DNA of 64,000 nt, taken from NCBI GenBank assembly GCA_965116055.1, contig OZ220466.1:2108001-2172000 (forward strand), in the 5' to 3' direction. Position numbers and translations under genes: made by a program. Under the pieces are notes generated by a model. The model was not told the origin of the DNA and searched no databases. It saw only the letters and a program-made list of their open reading frames with translations. The first letter of the stretch is position 1, and each line of letters begins with the position of its first letter. This document shows positions 8,999 to 17,107 of the stretch, one piece after another. Source of the stretch: Bin55 sp965116055 (lineage in GTDB: Bacteria > Pseudomonadota > Gammaproteobacteria > Pseudomonadales > Azotimanducaceae).

Positions 8999-10371
8999 GC
9001 GACTCTCTTACATATTCATTCGAACGTGCCCGGGCTGATCTCGATCGTGAAGAAATAAGCCGCCCGTCGCTGTCGTACTGGCAGGACGTTTGGTTACGCA
9101 TTCGAAAAAATCGTCGAACGCTTATCAGTTTATTCGTTGTCGTGTTGATGGTGCTCGTCGCAGCCTTTGGCCCCATGCTTTGGCACTTCGACTACGACAC
9201 CCAGGATCTCAACCAAGCCTCCAAACCACCCTGGGCAAGTCGCACGATGGCCCTGATTGACCCCTATACGCCTTGGGTTGATCGACCGCTCCTGAACGAA
9301 TGGAGCACATCGAATACACCCAGCGATCTACATGTCGTTGGTTTTGCCTCAATTGAATTCGTGCGCCTGATGTGGAAGCCAACCAATGGCGCAACACGCT
9401 ATACGGTGTACCGAACCATCGTGGACCCCGAGGGCGGCCCGCTCGGCCTGCCCCTGGCGTCGCTACTCGGTGAGCAGGAGCATGCCTACGAAGACCGCAT
9501 TGACTTGGAGCCGCGACGATACTGGTATTCAGTAGAAGCAGTACTGGCCGATGGCACTACAACATTCACAACACAAACCGTGGATGTACAAGCGGCGACT
9601 ACCCTAGAACAAGCCATCGAGAGCGGATGGGTGGAAGCTGACGCAGCACTGCAAGTGGGCGATGAGATACAGACTCCTTGGCACCCGTTGGGGACCGACT
9701 ACCTTGGTCGCGACATGCTTGCACGTCTCATGAAGGGTGCTCAGATCTCGCTCTTTATCGGCATTGTCGCACCCTTGCTTTTCATCCTGCTGGGCGTGGT
9801 TTACGGTAGCTTCGCTGGATTCATTGGTGGTAAGACCGATGCGATATTGATGCGTTTCGCAGACTTCGTGGTCGCATTGCCTTTTTTGCTGTTCATGATT
9901 CTGTTCAAGCTCGTTTTTGGGATCGGCGCCGGGGAAAGCGGCATCCTGCCCATGCTCGTCGCACTTGTACTTTTGAGTTGGCCTGCGGCTGCACGGCTAG
10001 TGCGCGGCCAAATTCTGCAAATTCGCGAAGAAGGTTACATTGACGCATCGCGGCTATTAGGAACGAAAACACCACGCTTGATCCTGCGGCATATGATCCC
10101 AAACACGATGGGGGTGATTTTAGTGACATTCACGTTTGCGGTACCAACGACGATTTTCACGGAGGCGTTTTTATCGTTTATCGGTATGGGGGTCGAGCCA
10201 CCAATCCCGTCCTGGGGAAGCATGTGCAATGATGGGCGCAAGACCATGGAAACGACACCGCATGAATTGATTTTCCCAGCGATATTTATCAGTATTACGG
10301 TATTAGCGTTCAACATACTGGGTGACGGATTGCGCGACGCGCTTGACGCGCGTATGCGCTCAACGGAGTAA
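8995..10371 (+). CDS. oppC: peptide ABC transporter permease (OppC type) with inserted FnIII-like domain
   Basis: This is the second permease of the importer. At 458 residues it is some 150 longer than usual family members of about 300. The extra sequence lies between the first helix (43-62) and the pore domain. Residues about 112-200 read like a fibronectin type III fold (a strand with VRLMWKPTNGATRYTVYR, later RRYWYSVEAV and TTTFTTQTVDV). The family signature HPLGTDYLGRDMLARLM follows at 230-246, then the EAA loop with EEGYIDASRLLGTKTPRLIL. The insert would sit in the periplasm near the binding protein. Starts and stops overlap or abut both neighbours. Confidence 0.9.
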   Translation: MSDSLTYSFERARADLDREEISRPSLSYWQDVWLRIRKNRRTLISLFVVVLMVLVAAFGPMLWHFDYDTQDLNQASKPPWASRTMALIDPYTPWVDRPLLNEWSTSNTPSDLHVVGFASIEFVRLMWKPTNGATRYTVYRTIVDPEGGPLGLPLASLLGEQEHAYEDRIDLEPRRYWYSVEAVLADGTTTFTTQTVDVQAATTLEQAIESGWVEADAALQVGDEIQTPWHPLGTDYLGRDMLARLMKGAQISLFIGIVAPLLFILLGVVYGSFAGFIGGKTDAILMRFADFVVALPFLLFMILFKLVFGIGAGESGILPMLVALVLLSWPAAARLVRGQILQIREEGYIDASRLLGTKTPRLILRHMIPNTMGVILVTFTFAVPTTIFTEAFLSFIGMGVEPPIPSWGSMCNDGRKTMETTPHELIFPAIFISITVLAFNILGDGLRDALDARMRSTE

Positions 10372-10374
10372 CCT

Positions 10375-11379
10375 ATGGCATTGCTTGAAGTCGAAAACTT
10401 GCATGTGGAGTTCTCGACATACGGCGGCACCGTACACGCTGTGCGCGGCGTGAATTTCAGCGTTGACGAAGGCGAAACGCTCGCCATTGTCGGCGAATCG
10501 GGTTGCGGCAAATCTGTAACCGTTCAAAGCATCATGGGATTGATACCCATGCCGCCTGGTCGCATCACCCAAGGCACCGCGCTACTGCAAGGCGTCGACA
10601 TTGTTCGAAATAAAGTCATTGATGGCAAGGACATCCGCGGCAACTTTGTCGGCATGATTTTTCAAGATCCGATGACATCGTTGAATCCCACCATGACCAT
10701 CGGAGCACAAATTGCAGAACCGCTTGAAGTGCACCGTGGCTACTCTCGCCGGCAAGCTATACGACGCGCGACGGAATTGCTTGAAATGGTGCATATCCCT
10801 GAGGCATCGAAACGTGCAAAACAATATCCATTCGAGTTTTCCGGCGGGATGTTGCAACGCTCAATGATTGCGATGTCGATCGCGTGCGAACCGTTGGTGT
10901 TGATTGCCGATGAACCGTCGACAGCATTGGATGTGACGATACAAGCCCAGATTCTCGACTTGATGAAGTCCATTCAGGCAGAGACTGGCATGGCAATCAT
11001 TCTGATTACGCATGATCTAGGCGTAGTAGCTCGCTTAGCCGATACGGTCAGTGTCATGTACGCTGGCGAAGTGATGGAAACCGGGACGGTAGACAACGTG
11101 TTCTACCAATCAGCCCACCCGTATACGGTTGGACTGAAGCAAGCCATGCCTTCTAATCAAACCGGTCGCTCGCGAGAGCTTCAGCCAATTGATGGTACGC
11201 CGCCAGATCTGTTCTCACCCCCTCAAGGCTGTTCTTATGCTGCGCGTTGTCCGTACGCCATGGAAGTATGCCTTGAGCACAATCCAGCAACGTTTGAGCT
11301 GCAAGAAGCACACAAGGCAACATGCTGGTTGCATCATCAAGATTGCGATGTCGTCACTGAGGATCTCACGCGCGTATGA
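10375..11379 (+). CDS. oppD: peptide ABC transporter ATP-binding protein (OppD type)
   Basis: This is a cytoplasmic ATPase of 334 residues energising the peptide importer. Walker A is GESGCGKS (around 41-48), the signature motif is FSGGMLQRSMIAMS, and Walker B is PLVLIADEPSTALD, followed by the H-loop ITHDLG. The C-terminal oligopeptide-transporter extension with the cysteine cluster CSYAARCPYAMEVC, which in relatives binds an Fe-S cluster, is present. It lies three bases after oppC and overlaps oppF by four. Confidence 0.93.
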   Translation: MALLEVENLHVEFSTYGGTVHAVRGVNFSVDEGETLAIVGESGCGKSVTVQSIMGLIPMPPGRITQGTALLQGVDIVRNKVIDGKDIRGNFVGMIFQDPMTSLNPTMTIGAQIAEPLEVHRGYSRRQAIRRATELLEMVHIPEASKRAKQYPFEFSGGMLQRSMIAMSIACEPLVLIADEPSTALDVTIQAQILDLMKSIQAETGMAIILITHDLGVVARLADTVSVMYAGEVMETGTVDNVFYQSAHPYTVGLKQAMPSNQTGRSRELQPIDGTPPDLFSPPQGCSYAARCPYAMEVCLEHNPATFELQEAHKATCWLHHQDCDVVTEDLTRV

Positions 11380-12371
11380 CCGCCTCGCTACTCGAAACGC
11401 GGCATCTCACGAAACATTTTCGTTTGAGTTCGAAGACGCTCGTGCAAGCTGTCGACGACATGTCGATAGAAATAGCGCCGCGTGAAATTTTGGGCCTCGT
11501 AGGGGAAAGCGGCAGCGGCAAATCGACATTTGGCAAGACGGTCATTGGTTTGCACGACAAGACGAGTGGCTCGGTTTTTTTCAACGGCGACGCCCTACCG
11601 AATCGCTATCAAGCTGCAGATTTTCAGCAATACGCGAACAAAATGCAGATGATCTTTCAAGATCCTTACTCCTCGCTCAATCCACGCATGACCGTAGGAG
11701 AAATCATTGGCGAAGGTCTCTACGTACATACGAATTTAAGTCGTAAGGAAATCAACGATCAAGTCGCGGAATGGTTGCGAAAGGTTGGTTTGAATGCCGA
11801 CCACATGTCGCGCTACCCACACGAATTCTCGGGAGGTCAACGACAACGAATCGGTATCGCACGAGCCCTCATTCTTAATCCAGAGTTTGTGGTTTGCGAC
11901 GAACCGATCTCCGCATTGGACGTATCAGTTCAAGCTCAAGTCATCAATCTACTTGGCGAACTAAAAGAGTCGATGGGACTAACGTTGTTATTCATCGCTC
12001 ACGATTTATCCATGGTGCGCTACGTATCAGACCGCATTGCGGTCATGTATTTGGGTTCGATGATTGAGATCGGCAAGTCGGACGATGTTTTTTTCAATCC
12101 TCAGCATCCATATACCCAATTGTTAATCGGGTCAAATCCGGAACCAGACCCGACTCACGAACGCGCTCGTGAGTCCCTGTCGTTGACTGGTGAAATCCCG
12201 TCGCCTGTGAACATTCCACCAGGCTGCCGATTCGCATCGCGTTGCCCCAAAGTGATGGATGTGTGTCGTGAAGTGACACCGGAATTGATCCCCCTCTCCG
12301 AAGTTGGAGAGAACCACCGCGTTCGATGTCACCTGTTTGATGCGCCGACGATCGCCTCGCAGGCTACGTAA
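11376..12371 (+). CDS. oppF: peptide ABC transporter ATP-binding protein (OppF type)
   Basis: This is the second ATPase of the importer (331 residues). Walker A is GESGSGKST, the signature is FSGGQRQRIGIARAL and Walker B is FVVCDEPISALD with the H-loop IAHDLS. The C-terminal cysteine cluster CRFASRCPKVMDVC is retained. The start ATG overlaps the oppD stop (ATGA). It closes the operon; a weak stem-loop follows within 30 bp. Confidence 0.93.
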   Translation: MTASLLETRHLTKHFRLSSKTLVQAVDDMSIEIAPREILGLVGESGSGKSTFGKTVIGLHDKTSGSVFFNGDALPNRYQAADFQQYANKMQMIFQDPYSSLNPRMTVGEIIGEGLYVHTNLSRKEINDQVAEWLRKVGLNADHMSRYPHEFSGGQRQRIGIARALILNPEFVVCDEPISALDVSVQAQVINLLGELKESMGLTLLFIAHDLSMVRYVSDRIAVMYLGSMIEIGKSDDVFFNPQHPYTQLLIGSNPEPDPTHERARESLSLTGEIPSPVNIPPGCRFASRCPKVMDVCREVTPELIPLSEVGENHRVRCHLFDAPTIASQAT

Positions 12372-12391
12372 GCATTTAGTTATACCCTATC

Positions 12392-12418
12392 GCGCCGTTT
12401 TACCTCACGTATCGGCGC
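12392..12418 (+). terminator. weak stem-loop after the peptide importer operon
   Basis: A 6-bp GC stem (GCGCCG / CGGCGC) with a 15-nt loop lies 20 bp after the oppF stop and is followed by ATTTAT. It may stop transcription of the importer operon. The stem is short and there is no clear T-run, so this is tentative. Confidence 0.3.
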
Positions 12419-12565
12419 ATTTATCTACATGACTTTGAGCCTTAGCTTGTAGCAATCAATGAATAAGCGACTCAAAATCTTTATCGCTGACATCACATAG
12501 TTCAGCCAAAAATACTATATTTTTATATATGATTATGCGCATCTTCTTCTTGCGTAGATTCCGTC

Positions 12566-13492
12566 ATGGTCAATACGAAAAGGGCTAACGGACAATTCTT
12601 CACGGTAGGTAATCCTTTTCGCCATCCTGCTTTCTACCAATGGGCAAGACAATGCGGCATGCCGGAAGTATCCATCCTTGAACCATTCGCAGGTGCGAAT
12701 AGTTTGATTAATCACCTTCAAGATATGGGGGTTTGCAACAACTTCGCCGCCTACGACATTCGTCCTTCCCACGCTAGCGTCCTTTATCAAGATACGCTAG
12801 CTGAGTTTCCGTCTGGTTACAAAGTGTGCGTCACTAATCCACCATGGTTAGCGAAGAATAGTGCGACGGTTAGAGGATTAGATTTTCCTGATTGTGTATA
12901 TGACGATCTTTACAAATTCGCTTTAAAGAAATGCCTGGATCATTGTGAATGGGTTGCGGCATTGGTTCCCGAGTCATTTATTCGAGCTAATATCTTCCAA
13001 TCCCGTTTGCGTTATTTCGTATCCCTGACCTCCAAACTATTCACTGATACCGGTCACCCCGTCGGGTTAGCTTTATTCCAACCTGAACCCTCCAGAAACG
13101 TTTCTGTTTGGTCAGCCCATCAATATTTAGGATCGCTCGCAGATTTAGAAGCACTACGCCCAAAACCTAACCCAACGGATCCGGCAATCACATTCAATGA
13201 TCCTACTGGCAATGTTGGGCTCATCGCACTGGACAACACCAAAACATCCTCCATTAGGTTCTGTCCAGTTAATGAACTTGCAACCTACACTGTGAAAAAA
13301 ACCGGTCGGCATATCACAAAGCTACGAGTGAACGGTAGCATCCGTATACAAACCTGGAACGAGTATTTACGCTTGTTCCGCGAAAAGACCAACGATGTTT
13401 TACTGACATGTTACAAGGGTATTCGCAAGGACGGGAAATATCGGCGGCGGCTTGATTGGGGTATAGCTCGAGGCATCATCCACCATGCGTGA
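12566..13492 (+). CDS. orphan DNA adenine methyltransferase (NPPW type)
   Basis: This 308-residue protein looks like an N6-adenine DNA methyltransferase. The SAM-binding motif I is ILEPFAGAN (37-45) and the catalytic motif is TNPPW (90-94), in the order motif I then IV. It would methylate adenine in a specific DNA site, either as part of a type II restriction system or alone. No endonuclease gene is recognisable: downstream there are only short frames and a decayed insertion sequence. Base composition is AT-richer than the importer operon, which fits acquired DNA. The last 30 residues, rich in basic residues (GIRKDGKYRRRLDWGIARG), could be a native or a truncated end. Confidence 0.7.
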   Translation: MVNTKRANGQFFTVGNPFRHPAFYQWARQCGMPEVSILEPFAGANSLINHLQDMGVCNNFAAYDIRPSHASVLYQDTLAEFPSGYKVCVTNPPWLAKNSATVRGLDFPDCVYDDLYKFALKKCLDHCEWVAALVPESFIRANIFQSRLRYFVSLTSKLFTDTGHPVGLALFQPEPSRNVSVWSAHQYLGSLADLEALRPKPNPTDPAITFNDPTGNVGLIALDNTKTSSIRFCPVNELATYTVKKTGRHITKLRVNGSIRIQTWNEYLRLFREKTNDVLLTCYKGIRKDGKYRRRLDWGIARGIIHHA

Positions 13493-13723
13493 ATTTCCGA
13501 ATGACGAAGCGATAGTGAAAAAGATGTGGTGCACAATAAAAATACAAGAAGCATCAAGATGGTTTATGAGTTCTGGGAGCAAAATAAAAATTTGCAGTTG
13601 ATTGTTGATGTCTCTTACGATGAAACGAAGCGGATGGCGATTTGTCAAGGACAAACCACCAGTAATTACGCTTGTCACATTGAAGGTATGCCGGATATAC
13701 TCAATAGCCTCCTATCTCATTAA
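13485..13723 (+). other. two short overlapping frames after the methyltransferase, possible broken gene
   Basis: An ATG at 13485, overlapping the methyltransferase stop, opens a 39-codon frame beginning MREFPNDEAIVKKMW. A second frame, shifted by one reading phase, continues from about 13505 to 13723 (65 residues from its GTG, with SIKMVYEFWEQNKNLQLIVD). The overlap with the methyltransferase stop and the hand-over between frames suggest one small gene broken by a frameshift, perhaps the remnant of a partner endonuclease. No motif proves this. Confidence 0.25.
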
Positions 13724-13770
13724 CCATTTCAGTAAGATGTAGATAGACTAGTACTATGTCGGGGTAACCA

Positions 13771-14369
13771 GTGATTTTGCTCATCATGAAGAGAAAAGCG
13801 TTCGAGACCTGGTTAACCCAAACCGCCGCGTTGACGGTTGTGCAGAAGCGGAAGGCGGTCAAGACGCTCCAAACCGAGAAGACTGATGAGCTGCCTGCAG
13901 CGGTTCAGGCGCGCGAAGCGGGCGGTGGTCGCGGGGTGCCACGCGGTCGGAGTCAGGCGCATCAACCGGTGCTGACAGCCGTGTCCCGCAGGGGCGCAAC
14001 GTACGCCCAGCAGGTGCCCGACACCACGGCGACAACGCTCCAGGAGAATGTCGGCCAGGGACGCAGTGATCGTCAGTGATGCCTACCCCAGCTATCTCGC
14101 CGCCACACGCGAGGCGGCGCACCATCACCAGGTGATCAACCGCCAGCGCGGCAAATCGGCGCAGGACGACGTGTGGCACATCAATACAATAACCGCCATA
14201 TGTTCATGAACAAACGCTTGCATCACGATCACCGCGGTGTGTTGACCAAATACCTTGACAAGTACACGCGGTGGCTACAACTACACGATTTCCATCCCGG
14301 CCAAACCACCGAAACGAACTTCATTATTGAGCAGGTCGGAGCGTATACACATATAACAACATAAGGGCC
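13771..14369 (+). mobile_element. IS1595-family (ISXO2-like) insertion sequence, decayed copy 1
   Basis: The sequence is a shortened relative of the intact element at 53050-54114. It keeps the N-terminal KRKAFETWLTQTA stretch, then jumps to GGGRGVPRGRSQAHQPVLTA, losing the zinc-binding part and the first catalytic aspartate. It breaks frame before the NNRHMFM...KYLDKY end. The right terminal repeat ACATAAGGGCC ends at 14369. The left terminal repeat is not recognisable and no target duplication can be assigned. The copy cannot make an active transposase. It marks the left border of the GC-rich island that follows. Confidence 0.75.
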
Positions 14370-14484
14370 TATTTTTAAATGCCACTGTTGAAGTTGGTTC
14401 TTCCTCATTGCCGTCTGCATCGCGACCCGCCAGTTCCATACCGCTCGTGTTGTCCGACGGCCCTCCGGCATTGAGAATGCGTAT

Positions 14485-14910
14485 ATGCGTCTCTGGAGCA
14501 TTCATCCTGGACATTTGGACCCCCGCGGGCTGGTCGCGCTGTGGAGGGAGGGGTTGCTCGCCCAGGCGGTGCTGAAGCAGGCAACGACGGGATATCGGCA
14601 TCATCCGCAACTGGCCCGGTTCCGCGCACAGTCCTCTCCGGTATCGTTTATCGTTGAGTATCTCAAGGCCGTGCACGCCGAATCAGTCCAGCGGGGATAC
14701 CGATTCGACGCGACCAAGATCGCACCTGCCGCCGCCGTCGGACACATTGAGGTTCCGCGAGGCCAGATCGACTTCGAATGGCATCATCTGAAGAAGAAGC
14801 TCAAGGCGCGCGCACCTGAGTGGCTCGAAGAACAAGCGGGGTCTCCGTTGCGGGTCCATCCGCTGTTCAGGGTCGTGCCGGGCGAGGTCGCGGACTGGGA
14901 ACGGGTATGA
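14485..14910 (+). CDS. pyrimidine dimer DNA glycosylase (endonuclease V family)
   Basis: This 141-residue protein matches the pyrimidine-dimer DNA glycosylase family (T4 endonuclease V-like). The start MRLWSIHPGHLDPRGLVALW, then LLAQAVL and GYRHHPQLARFR, and VEYLKAVHAESVQRGYRFD are characteristic. It would recognise UV-induced cyclobutane dimers, remove the base and nick the strand. It is the only plus-strand gene in the GC-rich island and lies tail-to-tail with the long minus-strand defence operon. A large palindrome sits 38 bp after its stop. Confidence 0.8.
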   Translation: MRLWSIHPGHLDPRGLVALWREGLLAQAVLKQATTGYRHHPQLARFRAQSSPVSFIVEYLKAVHAESVQRGYRFDATKIAPAAAVGHIEVPRGQIDFEWHHLKKKLKARAPEWLEEQAGSPLRVHPLFRVVPGEVADWERV

Positions 14911-14947
14911 CCGCCACGGCCCGATGGAACAAATGCTCACGGACGCT

Positions 14948-15009
14948 CCCTCACGGCTTGCCGGAATGCTCACCATCGTCGCGGCAGGCATTCCGGCAAG
15001 CCGTGAGGG
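14948..15009. repeat. perfect 22-bp inverted repeat (long hairpin)
   Basis: Positions 14948-14969 and 14988-15009 are perfect inverted copies (22 bp) around an 18-nt loop. The arm contains CGGCTTGCCGGAATGC. It lies between the ends of two converging transcription units and could act as a two-way terminator, though there is no T-run on either side. It also falls exactly where the homology of the RelE-like fragment to its right ends, so it may instead mark a rearrangement point. Confidence 0.7.
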
Positions 15010-15011
15010 CC

Positions 15012-15272
15012 GTGCTCCGCCCTGCGATACGCGGCATCGTGACGGCCGACATGGACGAGCATGACGCTTGACACAGTGCGATGCACGATCAGCCGGCTGA
15101 CCCGGACCGACTAGATGTTCCGGTCCTTGGCGCGGTCGACCCGGTGAAACGAGAGGTCCGGCAACGATGCGTCTAACTGCAGGTCGAAGGCCGTGGTCTT
15201 CGCGGTCTTCTGCTCGTCCCCGGTCAGCCTGGCGAGGTTCGTTGTGAAGGTGTCGGTGATGCAGAATTCCAT
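15012..15272 (-). pseudogene. broken RelE-like N-terminal domain (of a helicase-type protein)
   Basis: Reading leftwards from an ATG at 15272, the protein starts MEFCITDTFTTNLARLTGDE and continues through AFDLQLDASLPDLSFHRVDR to AKDRNI, where a TAG at 15111-15113 replaces the expected tryptophan codon. The same frame then continues with SVRVSRLIVHRTVSSVMLVH and GRHDAAYRRAEH up to the palindrome. From memory this resembles the RelE/ParE-like N-terminal domain found on some UvrD-type helicases. The rest of such a protein is missing. The gene began 6 bp after the DUF4276 gene, so it was part of the same operon. Confidence 0.55.
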
Positions 15273-15277
15273 CGGGA

Positions 15278-15987
15278 TTAAAATTGCTCCGCTCCAAAGG
15301 TCGCCGGCAGATCCTCCAGGCGGCTTACCCAGTTGGAGAAATGCGGACACGCTCACGAATTCCTGGCAGACCGATTTCGAGAGCGCCCATAGTCCCCAGG
15401 AGCGGCTTTTGGTATCTGGGGTACAGACCCTTGATGCGCTTCGAAGGCGCTTGGTTGGGCGATTCGTCAATCTTTTCCGGGTTGCCGAAGAATTCGCGGA
15501 TCGTCTGAAGCTGCAAGGCAACTTTCCATCCGACCACGTTGCCGAACTTGCTGCAATCGCTGAAAAGTAGTGCCTCATATTCATGCATTATCAGAAAAGG
15601 AATGAAACGGCGAGAGTCGAAGTTAGCTCCCATTTCACGCACGATATCTTCCAACAAGGCTTCTTCGATCAGTTTAGCCTTATCGCGAAAGGGGCGCTGC
15701 GAGGCTTTCGCGCGTCCCGGCCAGGCTCCGGAACCGCTTTGTGGAAGGCTGTAGTAGTCTACCCATAGTGGTGGCCACGCAACGCCGATCTTCGCGTAGA
15801 TGGCGCAAGTTGCCTCGCCGCGCCGTAGGCCATCCCCTGATCCAGCCGCGACGGTCGCGTTGGCGTGCATTTCCCATTAGCCGCGCCCAACCAAGGAAAA
15901 GTCGCGTGTGTACAGATGCGGTGCGAGAATTCTGTTAACGAAGCTCTCTTCCGTTTGGCCCTCGACATGGACGAGCAGCCGGGTCAT
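15278..15987 (-). pseudogene. DUF4276 family protein, broken by three frameshifts
   Basis: A single DUF4276-like protein can be followed through three frames. It starts MTRLLVHVEGQTEESFVNRI at 15987, overlapping the ATPase stop (ATGA). It shifts near 15890 (a GGG run) to LMGNARQRDRRG...LREDRRCVATTM, shifts near 15766 (another GGG run) to VDYYSLPQSGSGAWPGRAKA...FIPFLIMHEYEALLFSDC, and shifts near 15345 to PHFSNWVSRLEDLPATFGAE, ending at 15278. DUF4276 proteins have a predicted Toprim-like fold (acidic motifs EGQTEE and HEYEALLFSD) and pair with AAA ATPases in defence loci. Two of the shifts are in G-runs, so sequencing error is possible. Confidence 0.75.
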
Positions 15988-17096
15988 ACCTCGAAAGCGG
16001 GGCGACCGCCGAACTCGTTTTTCTCCCAGAGCTGCCCGAGGCTGTATTCTTTCAGCCAGTCCTTCAATCCCTCTGGGTCCAGCCTGGTCAACTCTGTCGC
16101 CCCTTCCACCCGATTCACGACGAGCACATCCTCCGGATCGAAGTGATCCAGCAACGACGAGGACTGCGTGGCGAGAACGATCTGCGTGTCCGCCGACGCT
16201 TGCCTTACAAGCGATGACAGAAGGGTGATGGCGTAAGGGTGCAGGCCGAGCTCCGGTTCGTCCATAATGATGACCGATGGTCGCAAGAGTGAAGGCTGGA
16301 GCAGCAAGGTCGCAAGAGCCACGAATCGAAGCGTTCCATCGGAAAGCGAAAAAGTGTCGAAGTAAGAATCCGGTCCTTTGTGCCGCCACTCCAGACGGAT
16401 TTTGTTTTCGTTCAATGCCATAGGGTTCAGCTGGAAATCTTCAAAGAATGGAGCTGCCAGCTGAACTGTGCGCCGAAGGAGGCTGTATGATTTTTTGTGC
16501 TTATGTTGGAGAAAGTAGAGAAAGGCGGCAAGATTAGAACCGTCGGGGCGCAACTGGCGATTGTCATTCAAATCAGTAGTTTTCTTCATAGGTGAAGTGG
16601 CGCTGGTATCGTGAAAGTGATATAGGTACCAACTATCAAGTTGATGACGAACATATTTTGCAATATTATCCTTAATGCCAGGATTGCTGATTCCTGCATC
16701 GCCTTTATACGGATCAATATTTCTCTCATACGGTTTCGAGTAATCCTCCTTATTCCAGAAATATACAACCTCTTCAGAAGGAAACAAATTGTCAGATTCA
16801 CTGGGGCTGAGTTGGATCTTGTATTGGTTTGCTTCATTCTCGAAAGAGAGATGAATCGTAAGGCGAGAAGTATTCTTTGAACCGAAATGCAGTATCTTTT
16901 CGGCTCCCCCCGCTCGAGCAACATAGTTTCTTAGATTTCCATTTAGTATATTATTGAGAAATGAAAAAATCTCAATAATATTTGATTTCCCCGATCCATT
17001 GGGTCCAATCAGCACGTTGATTTGGCGGAGCGGTAGGCGTTCGATGCCTGCGATGCTCTTGAAACCTTCGACGGTGATCCAGTCGAGCACAGGCAT
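15984..17096 (-). CDS. AAA family ATPase (SMC/OLD-like), partner of DUF4276
   Basis: This 370-residue ATPase has Walker A GPNGSGKS at 31-38 and an ABC/SMC-like C-terminal half with the signature-like FSLSDGTLRFVALATLLL, Walker B VIIMDEPELGLHP and the following TQIVLATQSSSLLDHF switch. It belongs to the AAA_15/AAA_21 group. The downstream gene, overlapping by ATGA, is DUF4276. ATPase plus Toprim-like pairs resemble AbiL or PARIS-type abortive defence. Here that is an inference from domain logic, not a match to a named system. The central part (16.4-17.0 kb) is clearly AT-richer than its surroundings. It lies 11 bp after mod. Confidence 0.8.
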   Translation of the reverse strand: MPVLDWITVEGFKSIAGIERLPLRQINVLIGPNGSGKSNIIEIFSFLNNILNGNLRNYVARAGGAEKILHFGSKNTSRLTIHLSFENEANQYKIQLSPSESDNLFPSEEVVYFWNKEDYSKPYERNIDPYKGDAGISNPGIKDNIAKYVRHQLDSWYLYHFHDTSATSPMKKTTDLNDNRQLRPDGSNLAAFLYFLQHKHKKSYSLLRRTVQLAAPFFEDFQLNPMALNENKIRLEWRHKGPDSYFDTFSLSDGTLRFVALATLLLQPSLLRPSVIIMDEPELGLHPYAITLLSSLVRQASADTQIVLATQSSSLLDHFDPEDVLVVNRVEGATELTRLDPEGLKDWLKEYSLGQLWEKNEFGGRPAFEV

Positions 17097-17107
17097 GGTA
17101 GCCCCTT

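Noticed and set aside
14281..14676. Minus-strand open frame overlapping the glycosylase start
   Set aside because: It runs antisense across the IS remnant and the glycosylase gene; the plus-strand product has clear family motifs.
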